NCBI RefSeq assembly: GCF_016901135.1
Contig: NZ_JAFEVL010000048.1
Location: 310,001 to 374,000 of the forward strand
DNA: 64,000 bases
Reading direction: 5' to 3'
From: Martinezella lusitana
GTDB lineage: Bacteria; Pseudomonadota; Alphaproteobacteria; Rhizobiales; Rhizobiaceae
Shown here piece after piece: positions 56,411-64,000 of the stretch. The notes under the pieces are model-generated. The model worked only from the letters and a program-made list of their open reading frames with translations, did not search any database and was not told the DNA's origin. Each line of letters begins with the position of its first letter. Position 1 is the stretch's first letter. The translations under genes were made by a program, and so were the position numbers.

Positions 56411-57595
56411 GACTGCCTGCAACTCGCTGCCGGAGTTGAATGTCAGCTCCGGCATGTTGTTCGCCGAAAACTCAGCAAAGCGGGAGGCTGGCAACGGGCC
56501 AGCCGTCATCAACGTAAAATCGAAGAATGCCTGTACGTCCGGCCCGAGCACATATTGCCGATGGACACGCAGGAAATCGCGCTTGATCTTGGCGTAGTGC
56601 TGGGCTGTCAGCATTTTCTTGAAACGCACGAATAGGATCGCCGGCTGCTTGGCGTCGGCATGCCCGCAAACCGCTACAACCTTTGTCTTGTAGAAATGGA
56701 TCGCGTCGGTGAGACAGTGAACGTCCACCCAGAACATCTCCTTGCAGCGCGCGAGCAAGCCAACACGTGAGCGCAGCACCGCCGCCGGCCGCATGAGGGC
56801 GCATTGCAGGATGGCGCTGCCCAGGGTCGTAAACACCACGCGCTTGTCACGAAAAACCTCAGGCTCCCGCTCGAGCAGGAGACCGATCACATGCGCCGCC
56901 ACGGACGAACCCATGCTATGCGAGGAGATGACGAATTCATCGACGCCGGGCTCATCCAGCGCCTGACGCACACTGATCGCGCAGGTCTCCAGCCATTGCT
57001 CGTTGCCGATACCGTTCAACCCCGCCATCTCCACGGCCATTTCCCAGTCGGAAAAGAGATGCAGCGTATGCAACCTCTCGGCCTGCGGCAGGAAAGCATA
57101 GACGAAGAAAGCGACGGCCAAGGCGATGCTGCCGATATGGCTCCATGCGCCGAACCCCAGCATGAACGGCAAGAATGCGATCGACAGGCTGAGCAGCAGC
57201 CCGACAAGCATAAGCAGAAACGGAAATATGAAAAACAGGCCGAAACGCCATGCATGGCGGAAATAGCCTGTCATCCCTCCGGAGACGATAACCCTTGCGG
57301 CAGCGAGATAGCCCTGTGCCAGCCGCGTGAAGAAAGGCCTGCCATTCAACGCCGCAACCAGATCGTTGTGATCGATGACATGAATACGGCTTTGCGTCCG
57401 CCAATCCGCAGCTTCGGCAGTCACATCGAAATAGGGTGCCCTGCCGAAATTCTTCAGCTCGTCCACGGTGACCGAATAATCCCACACGGCAGCGCTTTGC
57501 CTAGCCGAGCGCTCGTAGCGAGCCCGATGCGCCGCCGCATCCAGCGGCTCAAAGCCAGGGAAGTGGAGAACCACCCGCTTCTTGATACTATCCAT
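56396..57595 (-). CDS. Membrane-bound alpha/beta hydrolase-like protein
   Basis: A 399-residue protein of unknown function. Two to three hydrophobic segments lie at about residues 115-170 (FRHAWRFGLFFIFPFLLML and the following stretch). After them comes a serine-hydrolase-like elbow in EFVISSHSMGSSVAAHV, so S-H-S-M-G replaces the usual G-x-S-x-G. The C-terminal part contains Asp and His residues but I cannot assign the triad. The ATG at 57595 opens MDSIKKRVVLHFPGFEP. Confidence 0.65.
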   Translation of the reverse strand: MDSIKKRVVLHFPGFEPLDAAAHRARYERSARQSAAVWDYSVTVDELKNFGRAPYFDVTAEAADWRTQSRIHVIDHNDLVAALNGRPFFTRLAQGYLAAARVIVSGGMTGYFRHAWRFGLFFIFPFLLMLVGLLLSLSIAFLPFMLGFGAWSHIGSIALAVAFFVYAFLPQAERLHTLHLFSDWEMAVEMAGLNGIGNEQWLETCAISVRQALDEPGVDEFVISSHSMGSSVAAHVIGLLLEREPEVFRDKRVVFTTLGSAILQCALMRPAAVLRSRVGLLARCKEMFWVDVHCLTDAIHFYKTKVVAVCGHADAKQPAILFVRFKKMLTAQHYAKIKRDFLRVHRQYVLGPDVQAFFDFTLMTAGPLPASRFAEFSANNMPELTFNSGSELQAVSIGR

Positions 57596-57761
57596 ATTGT
57601 CGTTGGTCCCCGGCGCGTTTCAGCGGCAGATACACGTAAGCGACCGCCAAGACCATGGCCTGCCGGCTTTTTCATGGCAGCGCAATGCAAAGCTATTCCC
57701 TCGCCTCACTGTTACAGCGAGTGAAACTCCCATCGTCCGGGGCTTGAAAGCGCGAATCAGA

Positions 57762-58067
57762 TCAGCATTCCCGGCCGGGATAGGGCGAGATGTCAGAACA
57801 TCGATCCGCCGGCGGCGCAGTCATGATCTTTTCGACGACCGAAGCCACGGGCGGTTGCGGCGTCGGTGCGGTCGACGCGCGATAGCCAAAGGCGATGCTT
57901 AGAATCAAAACGATGGCGCTCACGGTAACGGTACTGTTCAATATCGAGGCTTTTGGCGTGCGAACGTGTTCGTAATATTCCCGCTCGCCTTCACTGGTCT
58001 CTTCAGAACCGTAAAACTCGCGCTCCTCACCAACCTGGCCCTCGGTATAGTGATGATGGTGGCTCAT
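57762..58067 (-). CDS. Small single-pass membrane protein, unknown
   Basis: A 101-residue protein: a charged, His-rich N-terminus (MSHHHHYTEG), one membrane helix at about residues 42-62, and a short tail with two Cys. GAGGGAG precedes the ATG, a strong ribosome site, so it is probably a real gene. No family recognised. Confidence 0.6.
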   Translation of the reverse strand: MSHHHHYTEGQVGEEREFYGSEETSEGEREYYEHVRTPKASILNSTVTVSAIVLILSIAFGYRASTAPTPQPPVASVVEKIMTAPPADRCSDISPYPGREC

Positions 58068-58445
58068 GGTGTCCGCTCCCTCATATGCAATGCAATCTTC
58101 GCAAAGGACCGATACGCGCCAAATCGCATCAATCGACTAACTCTAACAAACATACCGGTCACCTGTAAAATCAGTAGCAACCTAATATTAATCAACCCTT
58201 GCTTCTATTTTATGTGTGTTGTTCAGCCTTCAAGTTGAAGGGCCTATTTCAAAACGCACTGTTCAAGAAAAATCGCTAATTGACGGATTCGGCCGTCTTC
58301 CTTAACAGCTGATGCCGGAAATCCATTCATGCGATGAAAAAGACGCATGGTACGTTTTGCGGCTGGAAATCGAGCCGGTCGCTTGCTATTTAAGAAGCAG
58401 ATTTAACGCTGTGGGCCTTGACCCCGCATGTGAAAGGACTGGAAA
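58068..58445. other. 378-base region without a gene, upstream of grxD
   Basis: No convincing reading frame. It is AT-richer in the first half. It holds a perfect palindrome CCTTCAA-G-TTGAAGG at 58227-58241 and a possible grxD promoter (TTGACG 58280-58285, 17 bases, TAACAG 58303-58308). That would give a 5' leader of about 130 bases. Confidence 0.5.
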
Positions 58446-58781
58446 ATGAGCGGCATTCACGAATTCATCGCCAATGAAGTAAAAAACAATGACGTTGTTG
58501 TCTTCATGAAGGGCACGCCCCAGTTCCCGCAATGTGGTTTCTCGGGCCAGGTGGTCCAGATCCTCGACCATATCGGCGTCGACTATAAGGGTATCAATGT
58601 CCTTGCTGATGCCGAGATTCGTCAGGGCATCAAGGAATACTCCAACTGGCCCACCATCCCGCAGCTTTACGTGAAGGGCGAATTCATCGGCGGCTGCGAT
58701 ATCGTACGCGAAATGTTCCAGGCGGGTGAGTTGCAGCAGCACTTCCAGGAAAACGGCATCAGCGTTCGCGCCGCCTCCTGA
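58446..58781 (+). CDS. grxD: Monothiol glutaredoxin Grx4
   Basis: A 111-residue CGFS-type glutaredoxin that binds a [2Fe-2S] cluster, usually as a homodimer or with BolA. The active motif CGFS is at residues 30-33, within TPQFPQCGFSGQVV; WPTIPQLYVKGEFIGGCDI follows. The nearby bolA fits the known Grx4-BolA partnership. Confidence 0.96.
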   Translation: MSGIHEFIANEVKNNDVVVFMKGTPQFPQCGFSGQVVQILDHIGVDYKGINVLADAEIRQGIKEYSNWPTIPQLYVKGEFIGGCDIVREMFQAGELQQHFQENGISVRAAS

Positions 58782-58829
58782 TCGGTCACCGGGCTCCTCG
58801 TCCGGTTTCCATAGTCCAATTCGATCGAA

Positions 58830-58855
58830 AAGGCGCTGCCACCGGGCAGCGCCTT
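58830..58855 (+). terminator. grxD terminator
   Basis: AAGGCGCTGCC (58830-58840) and GGCAGCGCCTT (58845-58855) form an 11-bp stem with a 4-nt loop. The T tract is short, but the stem is strong and well placed after grxD. Confidence 0.75.
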
Positions 58856-58879
58856 GATATGTTTATGGGAATAAAAACC

Positions 58880-60154
58880 GTGACGACTACATCCCAGGCT
58901 ATGTCCCATGGGCAACTACCCATGGGCAAACGCGAGTTCATCGTGCTCGCGGCCTTCCTGATGGCGATCAATTCATTGGCCATCGACATCATGCTCCCCG
59001 CTCTCCAACAGATCGGCTCCAGTCTCGGCGTCGAGAACGAGAACCATCGGCAATATGTGGTAACCGCCTATCTGATCGGATTTGGCTCGGCGCAGCTTAT
59101 CTACGGTCCGTTGTCGGATCGCTTCGGCCGCCGCATCCCCCTGCTGATCGGCATTGTCGTCTATGTCATCTCCGCCTTCGGCATTGCCCTTATTCCGTCC
59201 TTCGCCGGCCTGCTCGCCCTGCGCTTCATTCAAGGGCTGGGTTCGGCAGCGACGCGCGTCATCACCATTTCCATCGTCCGCGACGTTTTCGGCGGCCGCC
59301 TGATGGCGGAGGTGATGTCGCTGATCATGATGGTCTTCATGATCGTTCCGGTCATCGCGCCGGGAAGTGGCCAGATCATCATGCTGGTCAGCACCTGGCA
59401 CATGATCTTCGTCTTCATCGGCACGATGGCGACACTCGTGGGCATCTGGATGTATTTCCGGCTGCCGGAGACGCTGAAGCCCGAGAATGTGCGCCCGCTG
59501 ACCGTCAGGTCGGTTGCATCCGGCTTCGGTATGGTTCTGACGAACCGTGTCGCGCTCTGTTACACGATCGCCAGCACGTTCCTCTTCGGCGCGCTGTTCG
59601 GCTTCATCAACTCGGCCCAGCAGATCTACAGCGGTATTTATGGACTTGGCGTCTATACCCCCGTCGCCTTTGGCGGCGTGGCGCTGTTCATGGCGCTGTC
59701 ATCCTTCATCAATTCGCAGCTCGTCGGCCGTTTCGGCATGCGGCGGCTGTCGCATGCGGCCCTGCTCGGCTTCTCTTTCATTACCTTCGTCTGGCTGATG
59801 GTGCAGCTTTACGGCCCCGCGCCGATGCCCTTCCCGCTGTTCATGATCTTCTTCGCGCTGGCGATGTTCCAGTTCGGCTGGATCGGCTCCAATTTCAACT
59901 CGCTCGCCATGGAACCGCTCGGCCATGTCGCCGGTACGGCCTCCTCGGTACTCGGTTTCATGAGCACGGTCGGCGGCGCGTCGATCGGCGCCGGCATCGG
60001 CCAGTATTTCAACGGCACGGCGACGCCGATGGTCGTCGGCTACTTCACTGTCTCGCTGATCGGCTTGATGTTCGTGCTGATTGCCGAAAAGGGTCGCCTC
60101 TTCCGCCCACACAATGCGCCACCGCCGGCCGATCAATCCCTCGCTTTGCATTGA
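58880..60154 (+). CDS. Bcr/CflA-type MFS drug efflux transporter (1 of 2)
   Basis: A 424-residue MFS transporter with 12 predicted helices. Motif A is GPLSDRFGRRIPLL after helix 2, typical of the drug:H+ antiporter DHA1 family (Bcr/CflA). The start is uncertain: I chose GTG at 58880 because GGGA is about nine bases upstream; ATGs at 58901 and 58922 are alternatives. The second pump gene follows after 13 bases. Confidence 0.85.
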   Translation: MTTTSQAMSHGQLPMGKREFIVLAAFLMAINSLAIDIMLPALQQIGSSLGVENENHRQYVVTAYLIGFGSAQLIYGPLSDRFGRRIPLLIGIVVYVISAFGIALIPSFAGLLALRFIQGLGSAATRVITISIVRDVFGGRLMAEVMSLIMMVFMIVPVIAPGSGQIIMLVSTWHMIFVFIGTMATLVGIWMYFRLPETLKPENVRPLTVRSVASGFGMVLTNRVALCYTIASTFLFGALFGFINSAQQIYSGIYGLGVYTPVAFGGVALFMALSSFINSQLVGRFGMRRLSHAALLGFSFITFVWLMVQLYGPAPMPFPLFMIFFALAMFQFGWIGSNFNSLAMEPLGHVAGTASSVLGFMSTVGGASIGAGIGQYFNGTATPMVVGYFTVSLIGLMFVLIAEKGRLFRPHNAPPPADQSLALH

Positions 60155-60167
60155 CAGGCAAATCCAT

Positions 60168-61448
60168 ATGACCCCGCCTCAAGAACGCACGCCGGCGCAA
60201 TCCGGCTCCAATCGCATCGGCCTCGGCATCGTCGAATTCATCATCACGATCGCTCTGATGACAGCCAGCATCTCCATGGGCATCGACAGCATGCTGCCGG
60301 CCCTTCCGAACATCGGCCAATCGCTTGATGTCGCCAACCCCAATGACACACAGCTGATCATCGGCGTCTACTTCCTCGGCTTCGGCATCTGCCAGCTCTT
60401 CTTCGGCAGCCTGGCGGATACTTACGGCCGGCGGCGCATTCTACTCGGAGGCCTGGCCTTTTATACGGTGACGCTCTTTGCGGCGGCCTGGAGCGGCAGT
60501 CTCTTCGCGCTGCTCGCTCTGCGCTTCGCGCAGGGTGTCGGCGCCGCAGCCGTGCGCATCACCACGCTTGCCATCGTCCGCGATTGCTTCGGCGGCCGTG
60601 AGATGGCGCGCGTCATGTCCTACGTGATGATCGTCTTCATGATCATGCCGATGGTCGCACCTTTCGTCGGCCAGGTGATCGTTGCCTATTCCAACTGGCA
60701 ATGGATCTTCATTCTGATCGGTATAGTCAGCGCCGGCCTTTTCCTGGTCGCGTTCTTCCGCATGAAGGAGACGCTTCCGACAGAAGAACGCCTGCCGCTT
60801 TCGGTCGCCTCGGTCCTGTCCGGTTTCAAGACGGTCCTGACCAACCGCATCACCTGCGGCTACATGATCGGCCTCACGCTCTACACGGGTGTGATCTGCG
60901 CCTATATCGTCTCGGTGCAGCAGGTATTCGGTGAGGTCTATGGCCTCGGGGACTCGTTTCCGATCGCCTTTGCGGCGACGGCGGCCGGCACTGCCGTCGC
61001 GCAGTTCGCCAATGGCTATTTCGTCCGCAGCTTCGGCATGCGGCGCATCTCCCATGCCGCCATGATCGTCTTCACCGCCCTGGGCGCTGTCGGCTACGTT
61101 GTCGGCATGTTCGGTCAGCCAAGCTTCACGTTCATCTATGTGCTGATCTCGATAATGCTGATGATGTTTGCGGTCATTACCACCAACTTCATGGCCATCA
61201 GCCTGGAGCCGATGGGACACCTGGCGGGCACGGCGGCGGCCATCACCAGCTCGGTCTCCACCACGGTCGGCGTCCTGCTCGGCGGCATCGTCGGCCAGAT
61301 GTTCGATGGCACCGCTCAGCCGCTAATCGCCGGCTTCACCATATTCGGTGCGCTCACGATCCTGGCAACGCTATGGGCCGAACGCGGCAAGCTCTTCACC
61401 CATCCCGGCGATACGCCGGCGCTGGAGCCCGGCATGGGGCACGTCTGA
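60168..61448 (+). CDS. Bcr/CflA-type MFS drug efflux transporter (2 of 2)
   Basis: A 426-residue MFS transporter, paralogous to the one just upstream, with motif A FGSLADTYGRRRILLGG and the same helix pattern. Substrate unknown; bicyclomycin, sulfonamide or other drugs are typical. The ATG at 60168 is chosen over an in-frame one inside the upstream gene. It converges with the adenylate cyclase gene. Confidence 0.86.
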   Translation: MTPPQERTPAQSGSNRIGLGIVEFIITIALMTASISMGIDSMLPALPNIGQSLDVANPNDTQLIIGVYFLGFGICQLFFGSLADTYGRRRILLGGLAFYTVTLFAAAWSGSLFALLALRFAQGVGAAAVRITTLAIVRDCFGGREMARVMSYVMIVFMIMPMVAPFVGQVIVAYSNWQWIFILIGIVSAGLFLVAFFRMKETLPTEERLPLSVASVLSGFKTVLTNRITCGYMIGLTLYTGVICAYIVSVQQVFGEVYGLGDSFPIAFAATAAGTAVAQFANGYFVRSFGMRRISHAAMIVFTALGAVGYVVGMFGQPSFTFIYVLISIMLMMFAVITTNFMAISLEPMGHLAGTAAAITSSVSTTVGVLLGGIVGQMFDGTAQPLIAGFTIFGALTILATLWAERGKLFTHPGDTPALEPGMGHV

Positions 61449-61460
61449 ACAACGTGCCTC

Positions 61461-62393
61461 TCAGGCGTCGCTACGCGAACGGCTGACCCAACGCAGCGCC
61501 GCGGCGATTGCAAGTCCGAAGAGTGGCCACATCGCCCAAGGCGTGCCCTGCCAAGTGAAAAGATTGATCGCGGCAATGCCGATACCGGTGATGACAAGGC
61601 TGGCGATCGCCATGTCGACCTGCTTGTTGCGACGAATTAAGCGGTATGCGTTGACCCAGAGAATGATGAGTATCGGCCATTTCGCCCAGAACTCACCATC
61701 CCAGGTCAGTCCATTGAGCACGGCAAGGCCGATGCAGATGATCAACGGCGTTCCGTAATTAAGTCGCCAATCCTGCAACAGGGAGTTTCTCGCCGCCACC
61801 TCCGGCGCCCGTGCCGGAGCCGGCTGCGGGTTGGACCGATAGTCGGAGGTGGTGGTGTCCACCACCTGCACGCCACCAACGCGCACGGCATAGCTCGGCA
61901 CGCCGCCCTCGATATTCTTGACCTCGAGCTGACCGAGGAAATCGAAGCCAACCGCGACCTTGTTGCGGACCTGGTCGTAGACCGTATTGGAGATAACGAT
62001 ACCGCCAGGAGTGGCGCGCGACTGAAGCCGCGCGGCGATATTGACACCATCGCCGTAGAGATCATTGCCATCGGCGATCACGTCGCCGAGGTTCAGGCCG
62101 ATGCGAAAGAGCATCTGCTTTTCGGTATCCATGGCGGCATTGTAGCCAGCAAGTTCGTTCTGGACATCGATTGCTGCCCGCACGGCTTCGACAACGCTTG
62201 GAAATTCGGCGAAAACACCATCGCCCCAGGTATTGATCACCCGGCCACCATGCGCCTCGATTAGCCGCGTCATGGCATCTCGATAACGCCGAAGGGTCGC
62301 AAGCGTCCCCTCCTCGTCCCTGCCCATAAGACGCGTGTAATCCTGCACGTCAGCGCAGAAGATGGTGGTCAGCTTGCGGCTCGTCTCGGACAT
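61461..62393 (-). CDS. Class III adenylate/guanylate cyclase with C-terminal membrane domain
   Basis: About 310 residues. Residues 1-175 form a CHD cyclase domain: IFCADVQDYTRLMGRDEEGTL with the metal Asp, NTWGDGVFAEF with the second Asp, and LGDVIADGNDLYGDGVNIAARLQ. The rest has four or so hydrophobic segments. Membrane helices after rather than before the cyclase is less common. The ATG at 62393 follows AGAGG. ATP versus GTP preference cannot be decided. Confidence 0.85.
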   Translation of the reverse strand: MSETSRKLTTIFCADVQDYTRLMGRDEEGTLATLRRYRDAMTRLIEAHGGRVINTWGDGVFAEFPSVVEAVRAAIDVQNELAGYNAAMDTEKQMLFRIGLNLGDVIADGNDLYGDGVNIAARLQSRATPGGIVISNTVYDQVRNKVAVGFDFLGQLEVKNIEGGVPSYAVRVGGVQVVDTTTSDYRSNPQPAPARAPEVAARNSLLQDWRLNYGTPLIICIGLAVLNGLTWDGEFWAKWPILIILWVNAYRLIRRNKQVDMAIASLVITGIGIAAINLFTWQGTPWAMWPLFGLAIAAALRWVSRSRSDA

Positions 62394-62512
62394 CTGCCTC
62401 ATCCTCTCGGCAAGCGCCGACGGTGGCCCTTGCCTGCTGCTGCGAAGATAGTCTTCCCGACGCGACTTTCCAAGTGGTCGCGTCGGCTGCTGACCCGGCT
62501 CGATGCGACAGG

Positions 62513-63337
62513 TTATACGGTGAAAACCTCGCGTCGCAGCAGTTCCCAGGAATCCTTGTCCACCGCGACCAGCAAGCCGCCGTCGAGATGATGCGGCAGA
62601 TAGGGTGAGCCGTCGAAGCGACGCACATAAGCGCCCGCTTCCTGCGAGATCAGCGCGCCGGCCAGATGGTCCCAGGGCATCAGCTTGTTGTACATCAGAT
62701 AGTGGACGTGGCCGCCGGCGAGAGTGCGATACTCGTGCGCCGCGCATCGATAGTTGGTGGAGTAGCGCACCTTGGCGAGATTGCCCATGACTTCCGCCCG
62801 CTTGTCCTTCGGCAGGAAGCCGGTCGATGCCATGCCGACCATGTCTTCCAGCGCGACCGGCTGCGTCGCCCTCATGCGCAGGGTCTCGCCGTCGGGACGG
62901 CGCAACCATGCGCCGCTGCCGCGCTCCGCCAGCACCCAATCGTCGCCCATCGGATCGAAGATGATGCCGGCGACCGTCTCGCCTTTGGAGATCACCGAAG
63001 CCATGACACCGAAGGCCGGGATGCCGGAGGCGAAATTGAACGTGCCGTCGACGGGATCGACGATGATGGCCAGATCCGCATCCGGCAGCTTGTCGAGCAG
63101 TGCCGGATCGGCCGCGACGGATTCTTCGCCGACGAAGAGCGCCTCGGGCCAAAGCCGCTCCACCTCGGCCTTCACCATCCGCTCAGCACGCTCGTCAGCT
63201 TCGGTCACCAGATCGGTCGCTTCGCTCTTCGCGCGGACGTCATCACTGCCAAGTCTGCGGAAGCGCGGCAGGATCTCCATCTGCGCGGCGCGGCGCAACA
63301 CATGAGCAAGGGTGGTAACGTCAACGGGCGATGTCAT
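62513..63337 (-). CDS. Inositol monophosphatase family protein
   Basis: A 274-residue Mg-dependent phosphatase with FVGEESV, DPVDGTFNF and MPWDHLAGALISQEAG, the three metal-site motifs. Could act on inositol phosphates, histidinol phosphate or PAP. A paralog lies directly upstream (63355 to the window edge). 119 bases separate it from the cyclase gene. Confidence 0.9.
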   Translation of the reverse strand: MTSPVDVTTLAHVLRRAAQMEILPRFRRLGSDDVRAKSEATDLVTEADERAERMVKAEVERLWPEALFVGEESVAADPALLDKLPDADLAIIVDPVDGTFNFASGIPAFGVMASVISKGETVAGIIFDPMGDDWVLAERGSGAWLRRPDGETLRMRATQPVALEDMVGMASTGFLPKDKRAEVMGNLAKVRYSTNYRCAAHEYRTLAGGHVHYLMYNKLMPWDHLAGALISQEAGAYVRRFDGSPYLPHHLDGGLLVAVDKDSWELLRREVFTV

Positions 63338-63354
63338 GATATGGTCCTTTCGTG

Positions 63355-64000
63355 TCAGACGCCGATAATTTCGCGGCGGATCATTTGCCAGCTATCCTCA
63401 TCCGGCGCAGAAATAATGCCGCCCGTCGTTTCGCCCGGCCGGTAGGGTGTGCCATCGAATTTGGCCGTATAACCGCCGGCCTCCTGATGCGCCAGTACTC
63501 CGGCAAGATGATCCCAGGGCATCAGCTTGGAATGACCGATGAAATGCCATTTGCCCGATGCCACCATCCAGTATTCGTAGGCGGAACAATTGAGCGAGAA
63601 AGTCATGCGTGTCTTGGCGAGATTGGCACAGATACGCGACCTCTCCGGCTCGTCCATGTGTCCCCAGGATATGGCGCCGGTCATGGCGCCCAGGGGAGCG
63701 GATGCGGCAACGGAAAGCCGCCTCGCCTGCCCCGCACGGCGACGCAGGAAGGTGCCCCCGCCACGCATCGCGGTAATGGTGTCTCCGAGTACCGGATCAT
63801 AGATGACGCTGGCAATCGTCTCGCCATTGGCGACAACGGCGACGATCGTGCCAAACACCGGCAGCCCTGCCGCAAAATTGAACGTGCCGTCCACCGGGTC
63901 GATGGTAAAGGCCAGTTCCGCATGCGCCAGTGCCGGCACAACCGACCGGTCGGCCTCATAGGCCTCCTCTCCGACGATAAGAGCGCCTGGAAAGCGGGCC
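63355..64000 (-). CDS. Inositol monophosphatase family protein (N-terminus beyond window)
   Basis: The frame is open to the window edge and reads VGEEAYEADRS before DPVDGTFNF, so the start is outside. The C-terminal motif MPWDHLAGVLAHQEAG is intact. It is a paralog of 62513-63337, sharing the same motifs and ending; the stop lies 17 bases ahead of that gene's start, so the two are a tandem pair in one transcript. Confidence 0.88.
   Translation of the reverse strand, partial: ARFPGALIVGEEAYEADRSVVPALAHAELAFTIDPVDGTFNFAAGLPVFGTIVAVVANGETIASVIYDPVLGDTITAMRGGGTFLRRRAGQARRLSVAASAPLGAMTGAISWGHMDEPERSRICANLAKTRMTFSLNCSAYEYWMVASGKWHFIGHSKLMPWDHLAGVLAHQEAGGYTAKFDGTPYRPGETTGGIISAPDEDSWQMIRREIIGV

Noticed and set aside
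57762..58067. The HHHH run considered as a sign of an engineered tag
   Set aside because: It is within a natural-looking gene with a native ribosome site and no vector sequence around it.

Overview
The window looks like an ordinary chromosomal stretch of an alphaproteobacterium of the Rhizobiaceae (Rhizobium/Agrobacterium group). The reasons are the high GC content, the suf operon order sufS2-B-C-D-S-T-A known from Rhizobium leguminosarum, purS as a separate gene, a tandem glycine riboswitch ahead of gcvTHP, ATP12 and DUF1127 proteins, and possible RirA and Irr operators. I recognise no tRNA, rRNA, CRISPR array, insertion sequence or prophage.

Layout. 1-9.3 kb: 3' end of pccA, the glutathione-dependent formaldehyde genes frmA and fghA with a UPF0178 gene between them, a guanidine-II riboswitch in front of sugE, two tandem DoxX genes, and a minus-strand series rluC-HAD phosphatase-ATP12-lipoprotein-pccB. 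9.4-15.8 kb: a periplasmic copper chaperone, then the glycine cleavage operon gcvT-gcvH-gcvP with riboswitch and terminator, then a small hydrolase coupled to an orphan antidote gene. 15.9-23.1 kb: the Fe-S assembly operon on the minus strand, with a promoter carrying RirA-like and Irr-like sites. 23.1-27.7 kb: hydrolases, GNAT, tyrS, and a small accessory patch with a second copy of the tyrS 3' end and an AT-rich gene of unknown function. 27.8-36.6 kb: a very large AsmA/YhdP-like protein, peroxiredoxin, DUF455, an M23 peptidase, a DEAD-box helicase, NUDIX and TfoX. 36.6-42 kb: a minus-strand operon for maturation of molybdenum hydroxylases (flavin reductase, MoxR, VWA/CoxE, split XdhC, and a molybdopterin-binding/MocA-like fusion) without structural hydroxylase genes in view. 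42-56.4 kb: rpe and the purine genes purB, purC, purS, purQ and purL, interrupted by envelope and regulatory genes (low-affinity permease, DUF2189, lipoprotein, ATPase, DUF1127, MocR regulator, PagL-like lipid A deacylase), then bolA. 56.4-64 kb: an unknown membrane hydrolase, a small membrane protein, grxD (the BolA partner), two Bcr-type efflux pumps, an adenylate cyclase and two inositol-phosphatase paralogs, the last running off the end.

Most of the window is housekeeping. I did not find a clearly new multi-gene defence or mobile system. The parts most worth checking are RNA and DNA regulatory elements (guanidine-II switch with a visible anti-Shine-Dalgarno helix; dual iron operators on the suf promoter), the duplicated tyrS tail with its cargo, and the molybdenum maturation operon without its enzyme.
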